From assembly GCA_947244675.1 (NCBI GenBank), contig CAMXLV010000020.1, forward strand, positions 1-19,619: DNA of 19,619 nt, written 5' to 3'. Source of the stretch: an uncultured Clostridium sp. (GTDB taxonomy: Bacteria > Bacillota_A > Clostridia > TANB77 > CAG-508). The notes under the pieces were generated by a model, which was given only the letters and a program-made list of their open reading frames with translations, had not been told where the DNA came from and did not search any database. Made by a program: the position numbers and the translations under genes. Position 1 is the stretch's first letter; the number at the start of each line of letters is the position of its first letter. Positions 8,803-17,711 of the stretch are shown here, piece by piece.

Positions 8803-11412
8803 TTATTCTATTCTCAATGCTTCTACTGGATCTTTTTTGCTTGCCATTCTAGCTGGTAACAATCCTGCTGTCATTGTTAGTACCATACTAATTACTACTA
8901 AAATGACACCTGCTACTGGTGGTACCATTGCATTTACACTAACACCTGCTAAAGCATAAATCAGACTATTAATTGGTATAGTAATTAAAATTGTAATTCC
9001 TATTCCTAGCAATCCTGCTATTAACCCAACAATAAAGGTTTCTGCATTAAATACTCTAGAAATATCCTTTTTAGAAGCTCCTATTGCCCTTAGTATTCCT
9101 ATTTCCTTTGTTCTTTCTAAAACAGAAATATATGTTATAATTCCTATCATAATAGAAGATACGATTAAAGAAATGGCTACAAAAGCAATTAACACATAAC
9201 TAATGGTGTCTATAATTTGGCTAACTGATTTCATCATAAGCCCTATCATATCTGTATAATTGATAACATTTTCTTCTTTTCCATCCTCTTTTTGCTTTTG
9301 GTTATATGCTTCAATTGCTTTGGCTATATTATCTTTCGCATCAAAATTCTTAGGATATATTTTGATAGATGTTGGCTCTTCTAAATCAACAGCTGCTAAT
9401 TTTTCTAGATTTTTTTCGTAGCTTGCCTCTTTGTTTGCTGTATATGTTTCCATCATTTTTGCAATTTCTTCACTGCTTAAAGTACTCATTGCCATACGTT
9501 GTTCTTGACTTAAGTTTGTTATGCTATAATTTTCTTTTTCTTCTTGGCTTGGAAATTTAAGTCCAGAAAATACGTTTGTTTCCCTGTTTTCTTTTTGTTC
9601 TTTTACAATTTCAGCTTCGTTTGATTGGTTAATTACATATTCTTTTAATTGTTTTGTATAACCAATTCCACTTGTTACTGCTGTTGATGCTACACTTTCT
9701 TCATTTTGTTTGATAATTCCAACAATCTTTATGCTCTCAGCCTCTTTTATTTTTTCTTTCATATATTCTTCATTATCTTCTTGGTTAATCCACATTCCAT
9801 TGTCTTTTTTGTAATAGTCCGCATTTAGTAATAGTTTAAAAGATAAATTTAATAATTCTTCATAAGTATAACTTGTTGTTTCTTGTTCTTCTTCAATTTT
9901 TTCTCCTTTTTCTACTGCTTCCCATTTTTCTTTTAATTCATCTTGATTTTTTAATCCCAAAGAGTATAAAGTGTAATCATCAATTCTTCCATCTTCTTTT
10001 AAAATTAAAACTACTTCATTATAATTTTTAGGCCAATTTCCTTTTACTAAATCAAATTGAGATTCCAACAATTTTTGGTTGTCTAACATTTCAATCCAAA
10101 TATCTGTATTAGTCATCATAGCACTTCCAAACATTGAACTAACAGAAGAATTGTTGCTAGCTTCTATCATTTCTCCCATTCCAAAAGCATTCATAACTGT
10201 ACTAGGATTTACTTTTACAATACCTTCTTGTGTATTTTCTTTGTATAAATTAATTTTTAAGTTGTACCCATATTCTATACTATTGCTGTTGTTAGTTATT
10301 TCATTATTGCCTTCTTCTAAATATTTTTTGAGTTCTACTAGATTGTTATTTTCTTTTTTGTTCGATAAAGTACTTATCATTTCATTCATAACATCTGCTG
10401 AGTAAATTCTTCCTTCTTCTTGGTTTTCATTCTTTTTTGCACCTCCCATCATACTTTCCATCATACTAGACATATCGATTGCGGATTGTTCAATTTTTAT
10501 TGGATAAGATGATAAGGTATCTTCTTCTACTTTACTAATATAATTTTGCACTCCTGTTGATATTGCTAAAATTAATGCTATTCCTATGATTCCTATGCTC
10601 CCTGCAAAAGAGGTTAGTAGTGTTCTTCCTTTTTTGGTCATTAAGTTATTTAAACTTAGTCTTAAAGCTGCATAAAATCTCATGGAGGTTCTTCCCGCTT
10701 TGGCTTGTATTTTTTCTTTTTCTTGGTCTTGCTTGGTAAATGGTTTGGTATCATCTGTAATAACTCCATCTAATATTTTTACGATTCTTGTTGAATATTG
10801 TTTGGCTAATTCTGGATTGTGTGTAACCATAATAATTAGTTTTTCTTTTGCTATTTCTTTTAAAATTTCCATAATTTGTACACTTGTTTTTGTGTCTAAC
10901 GCCCCTGTTGGCTCATCTGCCAATATAATATCTGGATTATTTACTAAAGCTCTTGCAATAGCTACTCTTTGCATTTGCCCTCCTGATAATTGGTTTGGCT
11001 TTTTATGAATTTGCTCTCCTAATCCAACATCTTCTAAAGCTTTGATTGCTCTTTTTCTTCTTTCTTTTTTACCAACACCAGAAATAGTTAAAGCTAATTC
11101 TACATTAGAAAGAATTGTTTGGTGTGGTATTAAATTATAACTTTGGAATACAAATCCAATGGAATAGTTACGATAAGCATCCCAGTCTTTGTCTTTGAAT
11201 TTTTTAGTAGATTTTCCATTGATAATTAAATCTCCTGCTGTGTATCGATCTAATCCACCTATAATGTTTAAAAGTGTGGTTTTTCCACATCCACTTTGCC
11301 CTAAAATAGATACAAATTCATTTTTTCTAAATTCTATGTCAATGCCTTTTAGGGCTTTTACTTCTGTATCACCTGATAAATAGTTTTTGGTTATTTTTTG
11401 TAATTTTAACAT
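8803..11412 (-). CDS. ABC exporter, ATPase fused to FtsX/MacB-type permease
   Basis: This 869-residue protein combines both ABC functions. The ATPase is at about 1-225: Walker [11 protein letters not shown]-loop VFQSYNLIP, signature [15 protein letters not shown], Walker [13 protein letters not shown] and H-loop [10 protein letters not shown] Lys-rich linker leads to TM1 (about 265-285), a large Glu/Asn/Ser-rich extracellular region of about 400 residues, and three C-terminal TM segments with the FtsX hallmark [21 protein letters not shown] and a final [15 protein letters not shown]. This is the MacB/LolCDE-like mechanotransmission type, which exports peptides or acts on the envelope rather than importing. 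Most Firmicutes encode ATPase and permease separately, so the one-piece form is notable. AGGAGG precedes the ATG. It is flanked by its own promoter-like box and stands alone; the substrate is unknown. Confidence 0.92.
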   Translation of the reverse strand: MLKLQKITKNYLSGDTEVKALKGIDIEFRKNEFVSILGQSGCGKTTLLNIIGGLDRYTAGDLIINGKSTKKFKDKDWDAYRNYSIGFVFQSYNLIPHQTILSNVELALTISGVGKKERRKRAIKALEDVGLGEQIHKKPNQLSGGQMQRVAIARALVNNPDIILADEPTGALDTKTSVQIMEILKEIAKEKLIIMVTHNPELAKQYSTRIVKILDGVITDDTKPFTKQDQEKEKIQAKAGRTSMRFYAALRLSLNNLMTKKGRTLLTSFAGSIGIIGIALILAISTGVQNYISKVEEDTLSSYPIKIEQSAIDMSSMMESMMGGAKKNENQEEGRIYSADVMNEMISTLSNKKENNNLVELKKYLEEGNNEITNNSNSIEYGYNLKINLYKENTQEGIVKVNPSTVMNAFGMGEMIEASNNSSVSSMFGSAMMTNTDIWIEMLDNQKLLESQFDLVKGNWPKNYNEVVLILKEDGRIDDYTLYSLGLKNQDELKEKWEAVEKGEKIEEEQETTSYTYEELLNLSFKLLLNADYYKKDNGMWINQEDNEEYMKEKIKEAESIKIVGIIKQNEESVASTAVTSGIGYTKQLKEYVINQSNEAEIVKEQKENRETNVFSGLKFPSQEEKENYSITNLSQEQRMAMSTLSSEEIAKMMETYTANKEASYEKNLEKLAAVDLEEPTSIKIYPKNFDAKDNIAKAIEAYNQKQKEDGKEENVINYTDMIGLMMKSVSQIIDTISYVLIAFVAISLIVSSIMIGIITYISVLERTKEIGILRAIGASKKDISRVFNAETFIVGLIAGLLGIGITILITIPINSLIYALAGVSVNAMVPPVAGVILVVISMVLTMTAGLLPARMASKKDPVEALRIE

Positions 11413-11432
11413 TTTCTCCTCCTTTTTTTGCT

Positions 11433-11438
11433 ATTATA
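11433..11438 (-). promoter_or_regulatory. Possible -10 box (TATAAT) for the ABC exporter gene
   Basis: A perfect TATAAT lies 20 nt before the ATG; no good -35 hexamer is present at the right distance. It implies a leader consisting of little more than the ribosome binding site. Confidence 0.35.
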
Positions 11439-11523
11439 TCATATATATTCCATTTGTTTGTGTTTTTTACGTAAATTTTTTTATCTTAGTAGAACAACAG
11501 GTAAAATCTTTGATTTTTCCTAT

Positions 11524-11560
11524 ATAATAAAAAAACCACTTTTTTATAAAAGTGGCTTTT
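11524..11560 (-). terminator. Terminator overlapping the end of the coiled-coil gene
   Basis: On the minus strand AAAAGCCACT (11560-11551) and AGTGGTTTT (11540-11532) form the stem, followed by a run of T. The stop codon of the gene lies in the loop, so the last codons (KPLL) are part of the hairpin. Confidence 0.8.
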
Positions 11561-13376
11561 TAAATAGTTTGTCAAATAATCCTTTATTTCCTTTTTTCTT
11601 ATTCGTTTTGATTGATTTTTTTCTACTCTTAGCAATGATCATGTCTAAGCTATCTTGGTCATCAAAGCTAACTGTAATTCTATCTTGCCTTCTTTTTTCT
11701 CTTCTGTATTTGTCATCATCATAATTGTATTTGTAAATGTTTTTATATTCTTCGTCATCGTCATCATCATCTTCTTCATACTCATATTCGTCATCTTCTT
11801 CGTATTCGTATTCATCATCATCATCTTCTTCGTATTCATACTCATCATCTTCTTCATATTCTTCTTCATCGTCATCTTCTTCATATTCGTAATCATACTC
11901 TTCCTCATCATCTTCATCATATAGATAACCTCTGTAGCTTTCTTCTTCCTCTTGTTCTTTGTCATACTGATATGTCATTTGCTTGTACTTGTCCATAAAG
12001 TCATCCTCTTCTTCTTCCTCTTCTTCATAAATTTCTTCTTTGTATTTAGGAACTGCTACTGATACAGATTTTACTTTTTTAGGTGGCTCATAAGTTTCTT
12101 CTTTTTTTGGTGGTTCATATACTGGAGCTTTTGCTACTGGTTCTGGTGCTTTATGAATTAGTAAATCTTTCTTTTCTTCTTTTGGTTCTTCTACACGATA
12201 ATCAGATAAGTCTTTTCCAAATTTTTCGGATACTTCCTGTTGGAATATATTATAGATATTTCTAACGCCTTCTATTCTCCAATAATTAGAGTTAATTACA
12301 GTTCCTACTCTAATATTTACATTGTTTACTTCTTCTTCAAAGTTTTTTTCTTTATCTTCAATGTTTCTTAAGTAATTTTTATTGTATAGCTCTTTATAAG
12401 CTTTTTTGGTAGCTTTTCCTGCTACTTCTTTTAAGATTAATTCATATAAGTCTTTAATTTGCATCATATCTAATTCAAAATTGTTACAAGCTTCTACCAT
12501 CATTTTTTTGTGTGCTTTGGCTCCACTAATAGATGTCATTCTTTCATAATCTAAAAATCCTACTATGTATTCTTTTTCTGCTTTTAAAAAAGCAAGTTTT
12601 ACACTTGTATCTCTTAAAACTTTTCTATGTTTGTTGGATTTTATGGTTTCACTATCAATTTCTGCTAATAGTTTTTTCATTCTATCATAAATTAACACAT
12701 AACATTCTGCTTCTTTTTCTGCTATGTCAATTCTAGTACTAATTGCTCTTCTTAATACGTCTTGATCAAAAGCTACTCTTTCACTTCTTCCATTTTTAAT
12801 CATAATTTCTAATGCATCTTGTTTTACTTGTTCTTTCTCAGAACTTACAAAGTCTTTTAGGTTAATTACATCTTTTACATCAATTTCTTCAAATTCTTCA
12901 TGCATTCTTCTTATATATTCAATGTGATTTGCTTCTCCAATTCTTTTGGCTTTTTCACATTTGTTTCTATCTTTTTGCCTTTGTGAAAAATCACTTAACT
13001 GCTTGATGAATTCTTCTCTGATTTCTTTTAATTGCTCATTATTTTTTTCAATAGCATATTCTATTTTTTTGAATTTGTTGTCTAATACTTTTGCATCTTC
13101 TCCCAAATCAGAAAATAACTGTGCTCTATCTTCTTCAAATTTTTTGTTCATTTTATATAAACGCTGTTGCTCTTGTTGTAAATTTTCTATTTTTTGGGCT
13201 GTATCATCAAATTCACCTATGACTTTGGATTCTTTATCGGTTACTACTTGGTAGTTTTCTATTTCATGAATTAATTGGCTATAGTTTTCATTATTTTTCT
13301 TTAGATTAAATTCTTTGTTGAGCTCTAGTATTTTTTCCATATATCGTTCTAGAACAATAGCATTTCTTTCATACAT
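11544..13376 (-). CDS. Coiled-coil protein with extreme Asp/Glu/Tyr-rich tail, function unknown
   Basis: I do not recognise the family. ATG at 13376 (MYERNAIVLERYMEKIL) has an AAGG 6 nt and a GGAGG about 11 nt upstream. An earlier in-frame start at 13433 lies on top of the promoter -10 region and has no ribosome binding site, so it is unlikely. The 610 residues divide into a helical, charged, coiled-coil-like body (about 1-400, no signal peptide or TM), a Pro/Glu/Lys linker (about 400-460, repeated EPPKKEE-like units), an acidic tract of Asp, Glu and Tyr of about 80 residues, and a basic end (RKKSIKTNKKKGNKG, then FDKLFKKPLL). The charge reversal at the C-terminus is unusual and might bind nucleic acid, membrane or ribosome; that is speculation. 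It is likely cytoplasmic and monocistronic, between its own promoter and terminator. Confidence 0.75.
   Translation of the reverse strand: MYERNAIVLERYMEKILELNKEFNLKKNNENYSQLIHEIENYQVVTDKESKVIGEFDDTAQKIENLQQEQQRLYKMNKKFEEDRAQLFSDLGEDAKVLDNKFKKIEYAIEKNNEQLKEIREEFIKQLSDFSQRQKDRNKCEKAKRIGEANHIEYIRRMHEEFEEIDVKDVINLKDFVSSEKEQVKQDALEIMIKNGRSERVAFDQDVLRRAISTRIDIAEKEAECYVLIYDRMKKLLAEIDSETIKSNKHRKVLRDTSVKLAFLKAEKEYIVGFLDYERMTSISGAKAHKKMMVEACNNFELDMMQIKDLYELILKEVAGKATKKAYKELYNKNYLRNIEDKEKNFEEEVNNVNIRVGTVINSNYWRIEGVRNIYNIFQQEVSEKFGKDLSDYRVEEPKEEKKDLLIHKAPEPVAKAPVYEPPKKEETYEPPKKVKSVSVAVPKYKEEIYEEEEEEEDDFMDKYKQMTYQYDKEQEEEESYRGYLYDEDDEEEYDYEYEEDDDEEEYEEDDEYEYEEDDDDEYEYEEDDEYEYEEDDDDDDEEYKNIYKYNYDDDKYRREKRRQDRITVSFDDQDSLDMIIAKSRKKSIKTNKKKGNKGLFDKLFKKPLL
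11745..11960 (-). repeat. Low-complexity GAN-codon repeat encoding the acidic tail
   Basis: Irregular tandem copies of a short GAA-TAC-GAA-GAA-GAT-GAT type unit encode EYEYEEDD-like repeats. Such purine-rich repeats are prone to copy-number change by slippage. Confidence 0.7.
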
Positions 13377-13413
13377 GATTTGCCTTACCTCCAAAATTTC
13401 ATATTTGTTTTTT

Positions 13414-13442
13414 ATTATAATAAAAAATGTCAAAAAAGTCCA
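13414..13442 (-). promoter_or_regulatory. Promoter of the coiled-coil gene
   Basis: On the minus strand TGGACT (13442-13437), a 17-nt spacer, then a perfect TATAAT (13419-13414). A TTGACA-like hexamer also occurs inside the spacer but is too close to serve as the -35. Confidence 0.6.
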
Positions 13443-13501
13443 TACCTAAATTTCGTTTATGCACTTTTTCTTTTATTTTTGTATAGGAAAAATCAAATGT
13501 T

Positions 13502-14773
13502 TTACCTATTTGGTTCTTTATATATTTCACTATCTTCATATTGTTCTGGTTTTAACCCTAATCTTGTTTTCATATAAGATACTAATCCTAATATGGTAAT
13601 TAATAATAAAATTCCTATTAGTATTATGCTGTTAGTTGTATTGGTTATTCGCAATAAATAAGATCCCAAAAATCCTATTCCTGCACGAAAAAGATTTTTA
13701 CTAATGGAATTGACTGCATAAATTTGTGTTATAATTTTTTCACTAGCAAAGTTTGCTAAATATCTTGTTGACAATATTCCACTTACACCTTTTACAAAAT
13801 CAATTAGTACAAATGCTATTATGATAATGCTTAAGGTAATTCCATAAGATATATTAATAATACCTGCTATTCCTACTGTTAAAATAGAAAATGCTATGAT
13901 AAATAATATAGCTGATAGGGATTTATTTCTAAAATAGTTATGAAACTGTATTTGTTTTTTAGATCCAATTGATGCTGCTATACTTATGATAGCTGCAATG
14001 ATTGTAATAACTTGTTCTGGTGTTCCAATATCAACTAATAAACTGGCTCGATAGGTACTCATTAAACAAAATACACCCCATGCAATTCCAGAATATAAGA
14101 ATAAGCTTCTTAGTCTTTGTGATTTAGCAATAAATTTTATTCCTTCCCATAAGTCATCCATATATTTTTCTGTTGTCTGTTTTTCTTTTTTTTCTGGTTC
14201 AATTTCTTCAAATCCTAAAGATAAGAAAATGGCAAGAATGGTAAAACATAAGCTTCCTACTAATGGAATATATGGATTAATGATATATAAAAATCCTGAA
14301 CATATGTAAGTGATAGCATTTAATAGGTAATAATCTTTGGCGCCTTTTCCTTCTAATTTGGAAAATATTTCCCCTTGTTTTTTTGCTTCTGGAATAGAAT
14401 ATTGTATTAATGCATTGTCTGAGACTTCTTTGAGTGAATAACATAAACTACTAATAAATTGAGCGAATATAAGTGTTCCTAGATTTTCACAACTTATAAT
14501 TAAAATTACAAAAATGCTATTGAAGATGTTAGCTGCTATGGTACACTTTTTGGTTCCTATTTTATCTACTAAAACACTTACTGGTATTTGTAATAATATC
14601 ATGAATATGGCATAAAAAGCTCCTCCTAAAACAATGTCTGATCCACTGATGTTTTTTACTTGTGTTAGAAATAAGAATTCTATGGCATAATAAAAAATCA
14701 AGTCAAATGAAATGGCTCTATATAATGGATATATTTTCATATTTTGTTTTCTTGCTCTTGTTCTTTCGTCCAT
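13502..14773 (-). CDS. Major facilitator superfamily permease
   Basis: This 423-residue integral membrane protein has about 12 hydrophobic segments in two halves, joined by a charged central loop (about 190-215, EEIEPEKKEKQTTEKYMDDLWEG). The MFS loop 2-3 signature is recognisable as VSVLVDKIGTKKCT (residues about 65-78). ATG at 14773 has AAAGGAG upstream and sits behind a perfect consensus promoter. The layout resembles drug or small-molecule efflux MFS proteins of Firmicutes, but no substrate motif is visible. It is the only gene between its promoter and the coiled-coil gene promoter. Confidence 0.87.
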   Translation of the reverse strand: MDERTRARKQNMKIYPLYRAISFDLIFYYAIEFLFLTQVKNISGSDIVLGGAFYAIFMILLQIPVSVLVDKIGTKKCTIAANIFNSIFVILIISCENLGTLIFAQFISSLCYSLKEVSDNALIQYSIPEAKKQGEIFSKLEGKGAKDYYLLNAITYICSGFLYIINPYIPLVGSLCFTILAIFLSLGFEEIEPEKKEKQTTEKYMDDLWEGIKFIAKSQRLRSLFLYSGIAWGVFCLMSTYRASLLVDIGTPEQVITIIAAIISIAASIGSKKQIQFHNYFRNKSLSAILFIIAFSILTVGIAGIINISYGITLSIIIIAFVLIDFVKGVSGILSTRYLANFASEKIITQIYAVNSISKNLFRAGIGFLGSYLLRITNTTNSIILIGILLLITILGLVSYMKTRLGLKPEQYEDSEIYKEPNR

Positions 14774-14804
14774 TGGTATTTTTCTCCTTTGTATTTTGTT
14801 CTAA

Positions 14805-14833
14805 ATTATACACTTGTTTTGTTAAATTGTCAA
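14805..14833 (-). promoter_or_regulatory. Consensus sigma-A promoter of the MFS gene
   Basis: On the minus strand a perfect TTGACA (14833-14828), a 17-nt spacer and a perfect TATAAT (14810-14805). It lies about 50 nt beyond the 3' end of rnpB. Confidence 0.88.
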
Positions 14834-14879
14834 AGACATTTTTTAACAAAATAATGGATAAATTTTTATAACAAAATAA

Positions 14880-15225
14880 GAGTAAATCTGTAAGCCGGGT
14901 TCTGTCTTTTAAAATAGTCATTTATCTAGGATATATATTGCTATATACCTCAAGCCACACAAATTAGAAGGCGCCGAGCAGGCTTAATCTTCTTTTAAGG
15001 TGTTGCTTCAGATGGGGTTTACATTGGCCCAAACTGTGTCACCACAGTGGCGGTGAGCTCTTACCTCACCTTTTCACCCTTACCAATTAACTTGGCGGTT
15101 GTTTTCTGTTGCACTTTCCTTAAGGTCACCCTCACTAGACGTTATCTAGCATCTTTGCTCTATGAAGCCCGGACTTTCCTCTCGTAAGTCCTTTCGGAGT
15201 TTACCAGCGACTATTCAATTTACTC
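14880..15225 (-). ncRNA. rnpB: RNase P RNA, type A
   Basis: This is the catalytic RNA that matures tRNA 5' ends. The conserved blocks appear in order on the minus strand: AGAGGAAAGTCCGGGCTTC (P4 5' side), ATAACGTCTAG, AGTGCAACAGAAAACA, GGTAAGGGTGAAAAGGTG, GGTAAGAGCTCACC and near the end ACAGAACCCGGCTTACAG. The two ends pair as P1: GAGTAAAT (15225-15218) with ATTTACTC (14887-14880), which fixes the boundaries at about 346 nt. The core reads like the ancestral type A seen in Clostridia and proteobacteria rather than the Bacillus type B, supporting a clostridial host. Confidence 0.97.
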
Positions 15226-15233
15226 TGTTTTTT

Positions 15234-15239
15234 ATTATA
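15234..15239 (-). promoter_or_regulatory. Probable -10 box of rnpB
   Basis: TATAAT directly follows the stop codon of the upstream gene (15240-15242) and would start transcription at about 15227, matching the P1 5' end. No clear -35 hexamer is seen. Confidence 0.45.
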
Positions 15240-16184
15240 TCATATATTGTTCATTTCTTCTAGTAAATTTTTGTATTTTATCAAAAATACAGTTGTATCT
15301 TTCAAATTTACTGCATTTTGTAGCTCATTTAGCATGATATATCCTTTACTAATATTGTATTGTTTCTTCTCATCAATTTCTGTATTAGTTAATAATTTAG
15401 CATAAACATCTATCGCATTTTTTATGTCGTTTGTTATTTCTTCCCAATTTCCTGCTTCTAATTTTGCATATCCTTTAAAGATATTTGCTTTGGTTTCTAT
15501 TAAAGTAGTGTATAGAACTTCTTGTCCTGATTCTCTTAAAAATTTTGGAAAATATTCATAAGTTTTGGCAAGTTCTGTTAAAGCTTCTTCTTTTTTTTCG
15601 TCTTTGATCACACTTGTCAATTTATCATATTGTGTATTAAAGGATAATATATTTTCTTGGTTGATGTTTTGTTGATATAAATCCATTGTAATGCTTGGTA
15701 ATGATGTGTATATATTTTCAACTTCATTTTTTATGATGTCCCAATTAATGTCTTCTTTTTTGGTTAGTACTCCTGTTGCTTTCATTTCAAATTTTTGTTG
15801 TTTTTCTTCTTGGTTGTTAGTTTGCCCTTGACTTGAATCACTTGCTTCTCCACCACCTGTTCCTCCTGCTGACGATTTTTCACCACCTTGCGAACTACTG
15901 CCTCCGCCGCCGCCTCCTCCTCCTGAGCTATTTTCACTATTTTCTGTCTTTTGTGTTGTTGCTTTTGACATTTCGCTAGTAACTACACTATAATTTCTTA
16001 CCTCTATATGATTCATAGAATTTAATAAATTAGCTATTTTTCCCTCTAAATATTTAATTTGAGAAAATGTTTTATTTTTTTGGTCCTTTTCATCATTTTT
16101 ACTAGCATTCGTATAAATAGCTAATGATAAGATCAACAAAATAGTAGTTACCATAACATAAGCAATTCTTCTTATATTTTTCAA
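15240..16184 (-). CDS. Secreted or membrane-anchored Gly/Ser-rich protein of unknown function
   Basis: I do not recognise this 314-residue protein. Translation probably starts at TTG 16184, which has GAGGAGG 8 nt upstream. Residues 5-27 are a signal peptide or anchor (IAYVMVTTILLILSLAIYTNAS), with no lipobox Cys. A short helical section (about 30-75) is followed by a flexible Gly/Ser/Gln linker (about 82-125) containing eight consecutive glycines. A helical C-terminal domain (about 135-314) includes NWDIIKNEVENIYTSLPSITMDLYQ and repeated Tyr/Leu/Lys helices reminiscent of TPR-like or four-helix folds. The outside-facing helical domain on a flexible tether could be a sensor or binding protein. 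It ends 14 nt before rnpB and is divergent from the gene at 16311. Confidence 0.75.
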   Translation of the reverse strand: MKNIRRIAYVMVTTILLILSLAIYTNASKNDEKDQKNKTFSQIKYLEGKIANLLNSMNHIEVRNYSVVTSEMSKATTQKTENSENSSGGGGGGGGSSSQGGEKSSAGGTGGGEASDSSQGQTNNQEEKQQKFEMKATGVLTKKEDINWDIIKNEVENIYTSLPSITMDLYQQNINQENILSFNTQYDKLTSVIKDEKKEEALTELAKTYEYFPKFLRESGQEVLYTTLIETKANIFKGYAKLEAGNWEEITNDIKNAIDVYAKLLTNTEIDEKKQYNISKGYIMLNELQNAVNLKDTTVFLIKYKNLLEEMNNI

Positions 16185-16310
16185 TTTTAAAACCTCCTCG
16201 TATTTTCTATTTTTTCTAGTATTTGCATTTTTGTTTTACTTTATTCTATGTATAAATTTTATTGTATTTTTTATACTAAATATAAAAGCAAAAATAGAAT
16301 AGGAGTTTTT

Positions 16311-16592
16311 ATGATAGTAAGTGTTAATTTATATAGCCAACAAGAAGGCGAATTAAATAGATTTTTAAGTCAGTTTTACAATACTACTTTTCATTTAGAA
16401 AATCCTTTGCATTGGGAAAAAAAGTATGCTAATCCTATTGAATTAGCAGAAATTGTTGGTACTTTTATTGACAATTGTGAAGATTTTTCCATTTGTATGT
16501 GGATTAGTTTAGATAAAAATATCTTTGTTCATGTTACAGAAGATAATGCTGATGAATTAATTAAATATTTATATGAACGTTTCCCTTACTAG
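16311..16592 (+). CDS. Small hypothetical protein
   Basis: This is the only plus-strand gene I support. ATG at 16311 is preceded by AGGAG with a 5-nt spacer; an in-frame ATG at 16248 has no ribosome binding site, so the 93-residue form is preferred. The product has no signal peptide or TM, and is rich in aromatic residues (for example LSQFYNTTFHLENPLHWEKKYANP, with an amphipathic IELAEIVGTFIDN helix and a strand ICMWISLDKNIFVHVTE). It looks like a compact alpha/beta cytoplasmic protein. I do not recognise the family. It is convergent with dtd and shares the hairpin that follows. Confidence 0.7.
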   Translation: MIVSVNLYSQQEGELNRFLSQFYNTTFHLENPLHWEKKYANPIELAEIVGTFIDNCEDFSICMWISLDKNIFVHVTEDNADELIKYLYERFPY

Positions 16593-16611
16593 TATCTCAT
16601 CTATCAATTAA

Positions 16612-16657
16612 GGGACGCTTCTTTGACTCAAATAAAAGTCTTATTAAGAATCGTCCC
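16612..16657. terminator. Long palindrome between convergent genes, likely bidirectional terminator or REP-like element
   Basis: GGGACG (16612-16617) pairs with CGTCCC (16652-16657), CTTCTT with AAGAAT (one mismatch), and GACT (16625-16628) with AGTC (16637-16640), leaving a small loop. It is the GC-rich spot of an AT-rich gap and lies between the ends of the plus gene (16592) and dtd (16668). Confidence 0.6.
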
Positions 16658-16667
16658 AACTGGCTCA

Positions 16668-17105
16668 CTATTTTTCTATAATAATAGTAACTGGTCCATC
16701 ATTTAAAAGGCTTACTTTCATATCAGCACCAAATATTCCTTGTTCGACATGAATACCATTTTTTTCACATTCCATGCAAAAGTATTGATAAAGTTCCTCT
16801 GCTTTGTCTGGCTTAGCTGCTTGGATAAAAGAAGGTCTGTTTCCTTGCAAACAATCTGCATAAAGTGTAAATTGTGATACAATTAACAATTCTCCTCCTA
16901 CTTCTTTTAGTCCCAAGTTCATTTTGTCATTTTCATCTGTAAATACACGTAATTTGCAAAGTTTGTTTACTAAATAGTCTGCTTGTTCTTTGGTGTCACT
17001 ATGAGTAACTCCTAATAAAACCAAAAATCCTTTTTCTATTTTTCCTGCTTCTTTTCCTTCTACTTCTACTTGTGCATTTTTTACTCTTTGTACTACTATT
17101 TTCAT
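16668..17105 (-). CDS. dtd: D-aminoacyl-tRNA deacylase
   Basis: The enzyme hydrolyses D-amino acids mischarged on tRNA (and Gly-tRNA-Ala), protecting translation. The 145 residues match the family size of about 145-150. Signature motifs are the start [18 protein letters not shown], the central SQFTLYAD and the substrate-specificity element [11 protein letters not shown] at the C-terminus (Gly-Pro cis motif). Its ATG overlaps the zinc-ribbon gene stop by 4 nt (ATGA), so it is translationally coupled to that gene. It is the last gene of the der-plsY-gpsA series. Confidence 0.97.
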   Translation of the reverse strand: MKIVVQRVKNAQVEVEGKEAGKIEKGFLVLLGVTHSDTKEQADYLVNKLCKLRVFTDENDKMNLGLKEVGGELLIVSQFTLYADCLQGNRPSFIQAAKPDKAEELYQYFCMECEKNGIHVEQGIFGADMKVSLLNDGPVTIIIEK

Positions 17106-17627
17106 TCTTCTTCCTCTTCTTCAATTTCTTCTTGCAATTTTACTTCTTGACCTTCTTCTAATTTAACATCAGATTCTATTTCTACTGTCTTTTCTAAATT
17201 TGTTTTTTCTTCTTTTGACTCTTCCTGTTTTTCTTCTATTTTTGGTTGGTATTCTTCTTTTATTGTTTGTTTTTCTCCACAATTTGGACAAAATTTATCG
17301 TCTTTTTCTATTTCTTTAAAACATTTTGCACATTGCTTTTTATTTTTTAGTGTTAAACATTCTTTTAACAAACTATCAATTTCATCACTCAAAACATCAA
17401 TTTTGGTACATTGTTCTTCTAAATCTTTTTTGATGGATATTTCTTCTCCTATTCTGTGTTTTTCATAAACCTTTTTACCAATTTCTTCATAAATATCATT
17501 AATACCGTGTTTTTAATTCTCCTATTTTGAATTTAAGTTTTGTTTCCTTTGCTATTTTTCCTGTTTTATCAGCTGTTACTTTAGCAGCTTCTGAAGCTTT
17601 TTTTCCCAATTTATCAAAAAAATCCAT
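17102..17627 (-). CDS. Zinc-ribbon protein with helical N-terminus, +1 frameshift at CGG
   Basis: ATG at 17627 has a perfect AAGGAGG 6 nt upstream and begins [20 protein letters not shown]. After 40 codons the frame meets CGG (17507-17505), with TAA two codons later. Skipping the C gives [19 protein letters not shown] and 134 residues to the stop at 17102, for a 174-residue protein. The restored chain has a helical N-terminal region like the common small YtxH or DUF-type Lys/Ala helices, a zinc ribbon with CxxC pairs at C99/C102 and C113/C116 (CAKC ... CPNCG), and a Glu-rich tail ending in six glutamates. There is no signal peptide. Its stop overlaps dtd by 4 nt. The function is unknown; the architecture suits an adaptor or a regulatory protein. 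Confidence 0.82.
17505..17507 (-). other. In-frame CGG at a +1 frameshift point (zinc-ribbon gene)
   Basis: The zero-frame codons read ACA CGG TAT TAA. Skipping the C gives ACA GGT ATT AAT. The stop comes right after the CGG, so an unshifted product is only 42 residues. Confidence 0.8.
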
Positions 17628-17641
17628 ATTTTTCCTCCTTT

Positions 17642-17678
17642 TTGCCATCTTTTTTCGTCACTTTTGACAACTTGGCAA
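17642..17678. other. Nested inverted repeat in the gpsA-zinc-ribbon gap
   Basis: TTGCCA (17642-17647) pairs with TGGCAA (17673-17678), enclosing GTCA / TGAC (17657-17660, 17665-17668). No T-tract follows on the minus strand. It lies just upstream of the zinc-ribbon ribosome binding site, so it could be an RNA structure or processing site. Confidence 0.3.
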
Positions 17679-17711
17679 GTTTTTTCTTATTATTCGACTT
17701 TTCTTTAAGAA

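Noticed and set aside
11645..11965. Open frames in other phases and on the plus strand across the acidic-tail region
   Set aside because: They are Met/Lys- or Ile/Phe/Val-only translations of a GAN repeat, with no ribosome binding site; shadows of the real gene.
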